64,000 bases of DNA. Origin: Lepidodermella squamata (taxonomy: Eukaryota > Gastrotricha). Positions 21,006-32,225 of the stretch are shown here, piece by piece (positions within the stretch are counted from its first letter, which is position 1; every line of letters starts with the position of its first letter). Made by a program: the position numbers and the translations under genes. The notes beneath the pieces were generated by a model, which saw nothing but the letters and a program-made list of their open reading frames with translations, was not told the origin of the DNA and did not search any database. The stretch covers positions 558,001 to 622,000 of the forward strand of contig JBLDXI010000003.1 of NCBI GenBank assembly GCA_047495785.1. Direction: 5' to 3'.

Positions 21006-23300
21006 ATGGCTTTGATTAAACCTGTATTTCTTCTGTTGTTTTTTCCCGCCGTTCATGGTGAATTAACGCAATCAAAGAATAGAACCAAAACCATCCGCTT
21101 GCTTTCACTAATACCCGTATTTGGTATGGATCCAAAGCAAGTTCAAGGATACACAGCAGCTATAAGCTACGTTTTGGACAAAGTTCACTCAAGTGCAAAC
21201 ATACTAAGCGATTATCACATCGAGGTGGAACAACAGGAGGAATTTTTCGGAAACTACGCTGTAAAGAGGGCAATCGAACATCGCAGAAAGGCAGAGAACC
21301 AAGTGCCTATCATTTTCGGAGCTGCCTTTGGCGAGGGATGTAAATCGCTCGGGGCGATCCTTCACCACATTGACAGCATAGCCATCAGCCCAATGTGTGG
21401 AGCGCCTTATCTGGTTAACCGAGAGCTCATTCCGAATTTATTCCTATCGATTGCGACCACCAAAACATCTGTCATGGCTGTATTAGCATTTATGCGCCAA
21501 ATCGGTAAGTGGGACACTTTAGCCATTGTAACGAATTCAACCGTACTTTTCGATTATTCCACAGCTTTCATGCTCCACGATCAGGCAGTTGCGAACGGCT
21601 TTAAAGTTCAAAGTTTCGATGCGATCAACCAAGTGACTTCAGAAGCGGTCGCTGTTTTGAAAGCCTCCCAGCAAAGGGTAATCTATCTATCGATAAGTCA
21701 TCCTACAATGGCACCGCAGTTCCTTTGCGAGCTTTATCGTGCTGGAATTACGGGTGCGAGGTACGTCATCTTCGCTCCATTCACGGCTTTCTCGACTACC
21801 GTGGTTCCTGGATGCTCGAGTGAAATCTTGATAGAACAGTACCGCAAAGTCCTTTTCCAAGGTATCGTTACAAAACCTTTAAACAGCTCAGCAAGAACTG
21901 ATCTAGGCGACAATGCTGCGGAATTTAACGAATTTTTGGAGAGCCGAAATATATCTCTCCGTGACGATCCATTCCTAGCATACATATTTCGCGATGCTCT
22001 CTCAACAACTTTGATCACTTTAAATCAAACGGATAGCATACTGAAAGAGGAATTCAATCTCACATTGTTAGATTACGATCGCTACCCGAAACTTGTGGCT
22101 ACAGTTACACGGAGAGCTTTGCTGTCAACTGAATTCAATGGTGTTAGAGTTGGAAGACAATCATATAGCAATGAGGGCCAATTAATTGGAGATGCTGTTA
22201 ATCTCGCCCAATTGAGTTCGAAGGGTGGTATGACGGCTCGTCTGCTCATCCGCCAATCGCGAACCAATTCTAAGGGTGAATCTGACCTTCTAAGTTTAGT
22301 CCTTGAAGCAGTCACTCCCATTTTTTGGTTAGGCGGTTCTCCTCCAAGGGTTCAGCCTTTTGTTCATTCGGAAATGTCGACAATCAACAAGCCCGTTTTC
22401 GCAGTAATTTGGTTCATAATAATCGTTGCGACTCTTTTACAAGGCTCAGCTGTAGTCGCAATTTTAGTTGACAAACCATTCAGGTTTCAGTTTAGAATTT
22501 TAAAGTTGACCGGATTGGTAGGGTGTCTATTCCTCAATTCAGCTGCTGCCTGTTTGTCGATCGATCGAACTGCAGATGCAGCAGGCTTATCCGATACCTC
22601 GATTTTCCTTGCTGTAGTTGGAGCAGTAGTTCCGATGTCGCTTTCAGCTTTTCGCATGCTTGCTTTGCACTCGCTGTCCAAGCAAATTGCTTTCCCCTTA
22701 GTTAAAAGAGCAGAGCGAATGTTAGCGCTATATTCGCTTCAGTTTGTCGAAAAGCCTAGCATGAAGTTGTTCTCAATATCGAGCGCAGGAGTTGCGACTT
22801 TGATGATTAGCTGGATTGCCACGAGAAAAACGAGGTGCTTAAAGTTTCAAGCATTCGCACCGATTTACGATGAGCCTTCTGATACGATTACTGGAAAGTT
22901 CGTCGTAAAATGCTTGAATTATGGCGCCAGTTCGACAATAGGATTCGCCATTCTTGGTGTTATTGGTGCATACCTGGAAGCTTTGCTGATTTTCGCATCG
23001 TTTCTATGCTATCAACTGGAGCATGTCATAAAAAGTCAGAAGATTGAAGTTCCGGAATTTGCATCGAGTGCTTTAGCAGTAATTTTCGGCGCGACCATGC
23101 TACCTGCTATCATTTTGATTCAGATCAGTTTGGCAAAGGACAATCTCACGCAACAAACCATATTGTCACTCAACTGCGCAGTCGTTTCAGCTGTATATTC
23201 AATTCTGTACATAGCGCCAATTTTCCGTGAGCTGATGGCAGCAAAACATCGCAGCAAAGTATACGTCGGAGGTTCGATCAAAATGCGCAACGTTTCGTAG
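21006..23300 (+). CDS. GABA-B-like class C GPCR (copy 1)
   Basis: Intronless 764-aa receptor. A signal peptide (MALIKPVFLLLFFPAVHG) precedes a periplasmic-binding-like ligand domain (about residues 25-450), with typical core strands such as IIFGAAFGEGCKSLGAILHH and TLAIVTNSTVLFDYSTAF. There is no cysteine-rich spacer; the lobe runs straight into IFWLGGSPPRVQPFVHSE, the equivalent of the GABA-B sequence with WxGGxxPxD. Seven hydrophobic helices follow from about residue 465. The cytoplasmic tail is only some 15 residues and lacks a coiled coil, unlike GABA-B1/B2, so partner and ligand are unknown. The GABA-B-like assignment rests on architecture and the linker motif. The paralogue lies 11 kb downstream on the same strand, with intervening minus-strand genes. 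Confidence 0.8.
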   Translation: MALIKPVFLLLFFPAVHGELTQSKNRTKTIRLLSLIPVFGMDPKQVQGYTAAISYVLDKVHSSANILSDYHIEVEQQEEFFGNYAVKRAIEHRRKAENQVPIIFGAAFGEGCKSLGAILHHIDSIAISPMCGAPYLVNRELIPNLFLSIATTKTSVMAVLAFMRQIGKWDTLAIVTNSTVLFDYSTAFMLHDQAVANGFKVQSFDAINQVTSEAVAVLKASQQRVIYLSISHPTMAPQFLCELYRAGITGARYVIFAPFTAFSTTVVPGCSSEILIEQYRKVLFQGIVTKPLNSSARTDLGDNAAEFNEFLESRNISLRDDPFLAYIFRDALSTTLITLNQTDSILKEEFNLTLLDYDRYPKLVATVTRRALLSTEFNGVRVGRQSYSNEGQLIGDAVNLAQLSSKGGMTARLLIRQSRTNSKGESDLLSLVLEAVTPIFWLGGSPPRVQPFVHSEMSTINKPVFAVIWFIIIVATLLQGSAVVAILVDKPFRFQFRILKLTGLVGCLFLNSAAACLSIDRTADAAGLSDTSIFLAVVGAVVPMSLSAFRMLALHSLSKQIAFPLVKRAERMLALYSLQFVEKPSMKLFSISSAGVATLMISWIATRKTRCLKFQAFAPIYDEPSDTITGKFVVKCLNYGASSTIGFAILGVIGAYLEALLIFASFLCYQLEHVIKSQKIEVPEFASSALAVIFGATMLPAIILIQISLAKDNLTQQTILSLNCAVVSAVYSILYIAPIFRELMAAKHRSKVYVGGSIKMRNVS

Positions 23301-23558
23301 AAATCAGGATATAATTCTTTCGATTTGTTTCATATTACAGAACTTCCTGAATTCCTTTGATGCTCCCCTAGATTCAGAGGTAGATCCACACGGTATATTC
23401 GTACAGTGGAATTTTCCGCACGAATAATGAATCCGCACAATATTTCCGCATAGAATAATGAGTGATGGGAATTTTGCGCACGATCCCAGATTTAATAAAT
23501 CGCGGAAAGTTCCGCATGGCGTTGGTGTTGCGTAATCGACAAAGAATTTGGAGCGGCA
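23301..23558. repeat. imperfect short repeats around TTCCGCA
   Basis: Several loosely spaced copies of a phrase like TTTTCCGCACGAATAATGA between about 23400 and 23520, diverged from one another. No function is evident. Confidence 0.35.
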
Positions 23559-23981
23559 ATGCCCGCACGCGACAAGCTTAACCCGTTGGTCACCGTATCA
23601 TTCTTGTCAATTTATCCCTTTTTGTTTGATGAAATGGAGCTTAAGTGCGATATATGCAATGATGGAAAGACTTATGCTTCAGCTAGAGGTCTCGCTATTC
23701 ACAAAGATAAAGCGCAGAAGCAACTGCTATTATTTGACCTCGAGCCCCATTATAAATTCCACTTCCACAGCAATACTCCTTCACCCCACGACTTCATGGC
23801 AATTATGTTTAGCCAGTATCAACAACAGTGGCACAGCAACTGGCTTGCGGAGAATCTCCAAGTTTCGCAACCAACTCAACCGGCTGAATTCTTTACAGCT
23901 CTTCAAAACGTAATGGCGGAGAATAAAAAAAATTGGCAGACCACAATCAATAGAATGTTTTGGTGCCACAATTGTTACTAA
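23559..23981 (+). CDS. hypothetical protein with one C2H2-like finger, possibly element-derived
   Basis: ORF of 140 aa; a shorter start at 23634 (MELKCDICNDGK) is equally possible. It has one zinc-finger-like segment, CDICNDGKTYASARGLAIH, then a polar region with FMAIMFSQYQQQW and a C-terminal CHNC. The phrase C-x2-C...GLxxHK resembles the fingers at the N-termini of some non-LTR retrotransposon ORFs, but the second histidine is not clear. No reverse transcriptase follows. It could be a real small gene or a decayed element fragment. Confidence 0.35.
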   Translation: MPARDKLNPLVTVSFLSIYPFLFDEMELKCDICNDGKTYASARGLAIHKDKAQKQLLLFDLEPHYKFHFHSNTPSPHDFMAIMFSQYQQQWHSNWLAENLQVSQPTQPAEFFTALQNVMAENKKNWQTTINRMFWCHNCY

Positions 23982-24564
23982 AGTGTGTCCCAGTAAGGCA
24001 AGCAAGGAATATACGGGGAAAAAGGAATCCGAAGCTCGAAAATGAGAGGCGAAGTCATAATTGATGACCAGAAAAATCGTAGAATAATCCAAAATGACAT
24101 ACCAAGTATGCCGATTGTTCATTGGATTAAACAACAATGACATGGCATGTAAAGGATTTTATTTGTACCACCATCCGTCATAGACGCTCTCGGCTGAGGA
24201 AGATACTGCGTTTCGGAGGCGCCAATTTCTTTTTGGCAGGAGAAGATTTCGTAGAAGCTTCGTAGAAGCTTCGTAGAAGCTTTTTAAATTCCGAAGCACT
24301 ACCATGGGAAATTACTATTAAAGTGCGGAGGGGCACTCTAAGAGAATAAAACTGTCGTTTATTAAAACTACAGGTGAAATGCATGGGAGCAGTGATTGCT
24401 GTTCTTAAGCGCTTAGCATGCCGAGAAACAGAAAGGTGGCTGTTTTTAGGTTTGAAACCTAATTGAAACCTTCACGTCTAAAATTAAAGAATCAGTATTT
24501 ATCTTGTTATCGAATTAACAAGCTAGACGGTTAAATATCATGATTTGAATTTTCACGTGAATTT

Positions 24565-26116
24565 TTACATGACTGTTATCACAAGATGAAAATTGATGAC
24601 GACAATAGCTCCGACAGCAACTAGGAAAGCCAGGGTGTCAATGAGTCGCAGAAAGGTGACCTCAAATCTTCCTGCTACGATCGTGCTGGCCTTGTCCAGG
24701 AAGCGGCGATAACATTCTTTACTAGAAATAGTTGTTAAAACAATTTCGTAGATGGTTATTGCCGCTACAACCGCTGACAGCATTAGAACGTAATTCGTGT
24801 AAAGCAGCTGTTTCGAAGTCTCGGAAACACTGCTGAGTACATCAGATTGGGCTACGACTAGCGCTAGCATAAGAGTCGAGCAGAGAACAGGCCGATCAGC
24901 TACATCAGGCTCCATTAATATGGAACTAAGAGCCAAAACGATTAGCAAATAGCAAGGCATAATCAAATTTACGACGTAGTAGGTTGGATCACGTGTGTAA
25001 GTCAGAGCGATCTTGCCATAGGAGACAGGCGCTCCGGTTCGAGAGGGCGACGAGCATGTTCCTCGATACGTCATCGTGTTAGTCAGGGTCCAAATGCCAG
25101 TGGAGAGCGAGGCATAGGCTCGAACATATACCCCGGCTATAGCAACATATACAGCCGGCTCATCCATCAGAAATGTGAACTCGCATGTTTGTGAATCGAA
25201 TGGAAATTTTGTCAGATCCATGTTGCAAGACGATGTGAAAGTCCCGATTCGGTCCCAATGGAAGAACGATGTCCTATCTGGCGTCGAAGCGTAGTAGATT
25301 ATCTGATTCTTCTCCCCATAATCCTGGTTGTTAAGGTAAACATTTCTAGTAGAGTTGGGCAGAGCGATTTTCGGCTTCCAGAAGTACATGTTATCAGCTG
25401 GGATGATTCGTTCGTTCAAGTCGACCCCAGGCGCTGTGTAGTTTTCACTGCAAGATTCGACAATCCATTGCGTGAGAAGTGAGCCCCAAAGTGAAATCTC
25501 ACCATGAGCCTGGTCCATCTCGACTAGTTTTTCGATCGAGAAGGTCAAATACAACGATGTGTTGAGTTCAGGCGATCGGCGATTAGCTGCTATGAAGAGG
25601 CACTTTTCGATGTCTTGAAATGTTACGACTGGCTCGTAATTCCCGTCTATTGCATCGGGAATCGGAGATTTATCGAGAAACATCAGCGGTTGGTCGGTAG
25701 GAAGCATTTGCGCCGTTTTGGTACCCGACATCTTTGTTGTCCTTTGTGAAATTGAGGTCTGAATGGAAGGCGTAGACAATGGAACGGCTGTTGGGGCGAT
25801 GCCTTCACTTAGGAACCAAAACAACCTGTGAAAATTATAATTTCATTGGGCTACGGGCCTTGGGAATCGGTTCTCACGCTTTCCGGAAGGAAATGCTAGC
25901 ATCTTTAGTGCCAAGGGCGTTGATTCCTAAGGACATGCTACTCGAGAGAACGGTCGACCGAAAGCCAGGTGCGAGAAAGTTTTGAAAGCAGCTATAAGAT
26001 GGAGTAAGGCCTTGACCCGGCATCTTTGAAATCGAAACCTATATACCAGAAAATAACGGTTTTTACGATGTAAACTGAGGATGCAAATCTAATGTCAAAA
26101 GATTGGAGAACCTCAT
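24565..26116 (-). CDS. Cys-loop ligand-gated ion channel subunit
   Basis: Pentameric ligand-gated channel subunit of the plasma membrane. The main exon, 25825-24565, encodes about 420 aa. The extracellular domain has WGSLLTQWIVE and a canonical 13-residue Cys-loop (C-NMDLTKFPFDSQT-C). Four helices follow: TM1 YYVVNLIMPCYLLIVLALSS, TM2 LCSTLMLALVVAQSDVLSSV, TM3 around NYVLMLSAVVAAITIYEIVL, TM4 around LAFLVAVGAIVVINFHL. The TM3-TM4 loop is very short (about 25 residues). There is no vicinal cysteine pair in loop C, so it is not a nicotinic alpha-type subunit. A TTTTCACAG acceptor precedes the exon. A small first exon 26116-26067, with ATG and a phase-2 donor, fits in frame but does not give a classic signal peptide. 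Ligand and ion selectivity are not deducible; the class is secure, the 5' end is not. Confidence 0.8.
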
Positions 26117-26376
26117 GGCACGGGCGTCTCAGAAGTAACAGTGTGAAGTCAAGTTAAAACAGGAGAAAATAGCGAAAATGACCGAGCCATTCCCGTTTGG
26201 TTTTTTGGGGGTTTCTTCAGTTAACTTCAATTTTATTCGATTTTATTCGAAAGTTTGATTTCGTTTGATGCTCAAAAAGAAAGAACCCGAATCACCTGCC
26301 ACGTCTCATCTTGTTGTTCGCTAGATTATGCTCTAAAAAATCAACTCCACCAACCCCACCTACCCCACCATGTTGG

Positions 26377-27141
26377 TTATGTTGGAGAGCTTTCGAAAGG
26401 TTGAATATGAAAACAAATTACGTTAATTTGGTCGTTAACATGTTGTGCTACGATTCGATAGCTCGTGTTACCAGTTGGAGCAACAAATTCGGCGTCACCA
26501 CATCCTGGAGCTGTAGGGGTGGCTGTTGTTGGAGGCATCGGAGGTCCCGATGTTCGATTTGCATAATATGCTGCGTACAATTCACCCCGATTAGCTGCCA
26601 GAACTTGCCAGATGCTGAACCCATACAGCTCTGTTACGCCCGTCAATTCGTTTGTTGTATTCGAGATCGCTGAAAAACGACGATTTATATAAAGCTCAGG
26701 AATCGTTGCATTTAACGCTCACTCCAACTTGGTTTGGAGCCGCCTAAGCTGAAAATCACGCCAAGCCATGCCGCAGATCCGTCCGAGCTACATTTCACAT
26801 CAATTTCAAGCTCGAACCTCCAGTCTTTCAAGTAATTAAGACTGGCTGTTGAGATGAAATCATAATTTTTGAAATTCATCGGAAGATATAGCCATCAAGC
26901 TCACGTATAGGAAATAATTTCCAGATTGAGATCCTGTCTTGATGAGAGAGTACGATTTTCCACCACTTGATCCCGTGAATTTAGTCGTTGATGTGAACTC
27001 GCCGGTGTAGTCAGTGCTGAAGTAGCCAGCGTATCTTAAATCGCCAAAATTGGTTGGTAGAGCCATTGCGTACAAATCAGGCTGCGGAGGCGAGTCATCC
27101 GTCAATGCCCAAAAGTACCTTGACAGGCGAATAAGTAACAT
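26377..27141 (-). CDS. putative secreted protein, copy B of tandem pair (possibly disrupted)
   Basis: Three exons mirror copy A (27543-28532). Exon 1 starts at 27141 (MLLIRLSRYFWALTDD) and runs to a GTGAGC donor near 26907. Exon 2 covers about 26844-26729 and includes DWRFELEIDV and AAWLGVIFS. Exon 3, about 26668-26377, includes LYGFSIWQVLAANRG. The exon 2-3 junction is phase 1, exactly as in copy A. The exon 1-2 junction does not keep frame with the obvious GTGAGC/CAACAG sites, so either another border is used or the copy is broken. The C-terminal part conserved in copy A is missing or diverged. Family unknown. Confidence 0.45.
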
Positions 27142-27542
27142 CAAAAAGCTAACTTGCTTGTTCCTCGAAAGTCATTCAATATCGTTTGATTTGTTTGAAA
27201 AATTCAGCCAAAAGATTTTATGGATTTAAAATACCGAATAACGTAACATCCGAATTAGAACGCAGAACCTAAATAGATGGCAGTCTCCATTATTTGCAAG
27301 GCCTTGGGGTCAGTCAGTGGAAATTATCTCGAAACTAATGAAATTCTCCAAAAAAACCTTAAAGCTCCAGGAAATTTTGTAATAAAAACTGTACAAATAA
27401 ACTTCATTATAGATTATAGGTAATTTCTACCAAGCCATTGGATATATCTCCTAATAGAAGGCTAAGCTTATCCCAGTTTTCGCCGAGCTACCCAACGGAT
27501 CTTCCACCCACGTACTCCCCGTTTTCGAATCACAGATTTCAC

Positions 27543-28532
27543 CTACATTTTCTCGAGAAGTACATCTCCATCAGCTCCATTTATCGCGTAGAACCTCGGC
27601 TCTAGAGCTGCTTGTGTCACCTGATAGCCGATATAGTAGATGTAACCCGAAAATGTAATCCCCGTTGAACATGATGGTCCACCCGCAATCGGAACCACTG
27701 CAACCTGTGTTATCAAAAAAACAAATATTGCATCATTCGGGCCTAATGCTCAGTGGCATACCGTTAATACGTCTATCGCGCTCTGTAAGACGAGTCGCAT
27801 CTTCGCCAAGCCTGAGGAGTCGAGAGCGTTCGATGCATTGCAATTTGGGTCCCAAGAATGTGAGTTGCTGTCGTTAAAAGGAAGCGGTATCGGACCAGCT
27901 GTATCAACGCTGTTTCGCCATGAAATCACCATCTTGCCCTGCGGCTCGAGTTTTAACCAGGCCCCTAAGCCGAAGCCAAACTTTGAAAACAAATCGTAGT
28001 AAGTCGCAGTGCTCGACATATCTATCGGAGATGTGTAAAAAATATAATGACTACAACATTCGAAAAATCAAACTCGGAACGATTATTTCTTCGCTGAGCT
28101 GGAATCCAAACCAAGCATTTGAAGGCCCGCTGGTTTTGTATCTCAATTCAACTTCCATCTCGATTCGCCAGTTGACTGACCGCGGTGCAATTATTCTGTT
28201 CACTGTCTTTTGAAAATCAGATGTCCTATCGCGTACAATCGAATACAAAATCCTACCGGTCCTTCAAGCACAGCGAAAGATTCATTAGGATTCACATTCG
28301 AGCCTGTCATCGAGTTGAGCTGGTAGCCGTTTCCAACTTTTCGCGTTGAGTAGAAACCGCTGAACGTACCATTTGTAGTTACGCTTGAATTTTCCGCATT
28401 AAAAGACATTTGTGGGTAATATACAACAGGTCCTTGGAAACCGATTGGCAACGGTATATTCGCAACGTCTGGCGAAGGATCATAACCAGAGAGGGCTGGG
28501 ATCAAAATTGAGAGAACTGAGATTCTCAGCAT
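27543..28532 (-). CDS. putative secreted protein, copy A of tandem pair
   Basis: Four exons join in frame: 28532-28257, 28206-28074, 28021-27762, 27704-27543 (276 aa). Introns are 50-57 nt. The N-terminus MLRISVLSILIPALSG is a signal peptide. The mature chain has alternating hydrophobic strands (VNWRIEMEVELRYK, NAWFGFQL, GLGAWLKLEPQGKMVISWR) and several N-glycosylation sites, suggesting an all-beta extracellular domain such as a lectin-like sandwich; this is impression only. There are few cysteines. The exon 2 donor is GTTTGA, weak but also seen in other genes here. Copy B immediately downstream shares the same exon plan. I do not recognise the family. Confidence 0.65.
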
Positions 28533-28784
28533 TTTAAAATGAATACCCGCTTTGTCTTCTATCGGTTCGAAACGCTGATACTTATATATGTTTTGTTATC
28601 GACAAAAGCAGTTACCTTGTTGACGTTGAGTTCGCGCATTAAAAATTCATGCTGGCTTTTAGACAAAAAACAGCCAGCTTGTTGACAAAGAGTTCACGTA
28701 TCTATTCGGAACAAGAATTCTGTGTCACGCACTAGATATACTCGAACGTTGCGTGTCTGCGATTGGCTTCTTTAGCACAAGTGG

Positions 28785-29425
28785 GCGTCAAGGCTATTCG
28801 AACACAGCTTTTCACACCGAGCAAGCCACCTGTTAATCACCTGAAACTGGTTCATAAATTTTTTTAAGCGTGAAAAATTGCAAACATTCAAAATACCAGT
28901 CTAATGGGATAATACCTGGTACCCAATTAGAGCTAGCATTATCATGGGTATTTCGGTGATAAAGGCACATTAATGGCCAATAAAGCTCAAATTCCGAAAA
29001 TGAGTTGCTGCACCGGATGAGCGGTGCAATTGCAACTGATAATAAGCTATTTGTCTCCGCCCGACTTGTTGCCTTCGGTTTTATTTCAATTTGGTTTGCC
29101 GGCAGTCCTTCAAGCGCGCGGCGAGGTGAGACTCCAGGATACCCAGGATGATGGCGGCGAGTAATCAGGATAAATTTATTAACCAAGAATAAATAACATT
29201 TTCAGGGATACCCTTTGATAATATGGTTCTTTTCCTGTTATTCGCTTTAAATCTGGTCAGTTGTCATATTAGTGTTAGCATATTAGCGGCGGTATTCCTT
29301 GATTTGGAAGGGCGTGTTCGAATAGCCGCTTCACACACCGCTGTGTTCAAGTAGCCATTACGAAGCTCACATTGTGTTCGAATAGCCATTGCGTGACATA
29401 CATTTCACTGTGTTAGAATAGCCTC
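28785..29425. repeat. inverted and direct copies of GTGTTCGAATAGCC
   Basis: GGCTATTCGAACACAG occurs near 28792. Opposite-strand versions (GTGTTCGAATAGCC, GTGTTCAAGTAGCC, GTGTTCGAATAGCC, GTGTTAGAATAGCC) occur between 29310 and 29420, with CTTCACACACCG companions. This could be the terminal region of a degraded element with subterminal repeats. Confidence 0.45.
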
Positions 29426-29897
29426 GTCCATTAAAAAATCATGACGGTGGCTTGTCGACAAAAAACAGACGACTTATTGATATGTAGGTCACGCATTTAA
29501 AAATCATGATTGAACTTGAGAGCATATTGGAAGGCACGGAGTTCGACAATGTGCTCAAGTTGCACCTCTATTAAAATCAATGAGAGTTTGCTGCTGATCT
29601 CACGTGAAATTCAAATTTTGCCATAAAACCATTTACAGACTGTCGGCCTTTGACAGTTGACGGGGAACTCCCCGTTTTTCATGTGTACTCTCTTGGCCTC
29701 CTGGACTTTTTTACGCGCACACATAACTTCCTTGACGTACGCGCACACGTAACGACGACGACCCACGACAACGGGGAGTTCCCAGTCATTTTTTCATTTT
29801 AATCGTCACGGAATGCAGTGTATAATTCATTGTCATGAATGTTATAATACCATGATTAATCATCAAAAATACATCAACATGCACATTTATTACATTT

Positions 29898-30203
29898 GAC
29901 GACCACCGTTAACAAGTGAAAAGTGGGGTTTGGTGAATTCTTAGACATCGTGAGATTTTGCAGCCGATCTAAGAATTTGATGGAATCAAGATAAATGCTT
30001 GCACGTAAGTCGAAATCGGCGACACTTTGGGATCTCAGGTCTTTGCGGTGGATGGGAGCTTCCCAGAGGTCTCATTTCCTTTTTTAATTCAAAATCTTCG
30101 AGAAAATCTAAGTAAGAAAATGTAGGAATCGTTCCACTTTAAGTCAACACACTACAGAAAATGCGCAAAACCCCACTTTTCACTTTTTAGCGGTCGGTGC
30201 GTC
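29898..30203. mobile_element. MITE with about 35-bp terminal inverted repeats
   Basis: The left end begins GACGACCACCGTTAAC and continues AAGTGAAAAGTGGGGTTT. The right end is the reverse complement of GACGCACCGACCGCTAA followed by AAGTGAAAAGTGGGGTTT. The inner 18 bp are perfectly inverted and the outer part is imperfect. Total about 306 bp, non-coding. No clear target-site duplication. Confidence 0.65.
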
Positions 30204-32225
30204 ACACGTGCTTTTCGTGAGCTAAGGGCAGCTAAACATCCAAGCAAGTGATAAAAGTTGTATATTTCGATAGCTTAGCCCATTCTGGTAAAGAAAATAT
30301 TTGTTCTGGAATTTTCAGATCACATTTTAACAATTTTTTCCGCCCCGACATAATCGACAAATTTCGATCTTCGTGATATAGTGACCTACTTTGCGAATAT
30401 CTAGATGACCTTGTAAAGGTCCCAGGATGACGAGCCTGGTCTCGTTCGAAAGAGCGCCAAACGTTGTACTAGGATAAAAATTATCAACAAATTACAAAAA
30501 TGACGTTTTTCAAAAAGCAATTTAAAAATGGGTCGATTTTGCATGCATTTAGCTAGGCGCACATGGCTCAAATAAAACGCACAAAAATGTGGCTTTGCAC
30601 ATGGTGACCTTTGCACCCTAAAATTTTGACACTATGGCAGGATCGTAAGCTTCCGATCTTTATTATTATCTATGGAGATAACCGTTTCCTTTGAAAACTA
30701 GCCTAAGGAGTCACGCGCCTTGAGCAACATCTGCGACTAGCCTTACAAGTCTAAAAATAGGTGCGTATTATTTCGCGGACACATTGTAGTTTAAACCCGA
30801 GCTATTCAACACGCCTAACTATGAAAATGTCTAGCAGAAAGATATATTTTTGGTTAATAAATTTAAATTGAAAATCGAAATTATAGTATTCGTCTGAAAG
30901 GAGGACAGCGCTAACTAGTGTATCATTTTCGGCAGGTAAGCGACTACATTGCGGTTCCAAATTGTCGGATGAGGTGTTTTAACCCAAATATTGAACACTG
31001 AACACGAATGCATAAAAAATCTGGGTTTCGGGATTGATTCTGAATGTTAACTACAGCTAACTACAGCGTGCCTCATAAGTTGCGCAAACATTTTTTAATT
31101 TTGCAGATTTGTGAAGAAGTTAAACCGAACCTGATTTTTGAGTAAATTTTTATGATACAGCTTCAAAATTTATATGGTTGAATAGAGCGGGAGCTACTGC
31201 CCTTTATGGCCACGGCTCGTCCACAGCCGATGAAAACTGTCGTTGCAACGCCAGGATATAGTGAGGGCTGAAATTCGTAAATTTACTTAGAAATGTGCTC
31301 AGGGAGGAATTTTAAATTGTAAATTCGAATAATTTCGGCAGTATTGCAAAGACAAGAGTCTCTTATTATTTGTCGATGCTTCAGGGATACAGAGGATGAA
31401 TTTTCACATGAAGTTGAAATTATAAAATTAAGGCGGATATTTTAAATTATTCCATCCTCTGTTTCTTGTCTACGTGGTCGAATTCGGTCGAAAAATTGAA
31501 AAAAAAATTAAAAATTGACCTGAGATTTTGTCGGAGCCATATGCGTTTTCCTGAAAAAGATAAAGGAAGAAGTGGTACTGGTACAATTAGCTTTCATAAG
31601 CCGGCATTTCGCGTGCTATTTTGTTTGCATTTATTAATTTAATTTAATAAAATTCATTTATTCAAACTTGAAAATTGATTTTTAATAGTTGTGAATTCCT
31701 TGACTTAAAATGTGCCTTAGGTGTTAGGTGATAGCCTTAGATGATAGGTGTACCATCGTGTTCCGCGAGGTTTCCGAATAATGTTCTCACTTAGCCGACG
31801 TTTTAACGTTTTGCCGTCCCAAAATTGATAAAAATAAAATTTATATCGAACCATTGTGACTAAACGTGACGCACGTGACTAATCAGGGAACGTTTCAGAC
31901 TGCTCGAGCAGCCTGAAAGGTAGCAGGATAAAGTGTTTCATATTATGACAGCTTGAAAGATCACATGATACTTTGGCGTGCGCTATGCGTCTCGGGATGT
32001 TCACCTACTGACGGAGTATGGTATCATAATGTTTGGCTGAACGCATCAGTCGTTACATTCTTCATACTTATTATCGTAATTATTTATTACTGTTATGCAG
32101 TCAGATCGTCGCCCGTCTTTGATGAATTCTGTCATTCATTAGAACATCGCCGTCTGATATATCCCCTTACTCAATCGCATATTAAGACAAGCAGTGTGGT
32201 AAAAGCTTCAAGTCACTCGGATGCT

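Larger units (their letters stand above)
28533..32225. other. 3.7-kb intergenic region with repeats
   Basis: Between the minus-strand secreted pair and the second GABA-B-like gene. It contains inverted copies of a TGTTCGAATAGCC phrase (28.79-29.42 kb), a MITE (29898-30203), a small hairpin ACGGGGAACTCCCCGT at about 29659, and AT-rich unique sequence. No coding gene or tRNA is recognised. Confidence 0.5.

Noticed and set aside
29657-29785. ACGGGGAACTCCCCGT hairpin plus a nearby partial inverted copy as a regulatory site
   Set aside because: Six-base stems are too short and no adjacent gene uses them.
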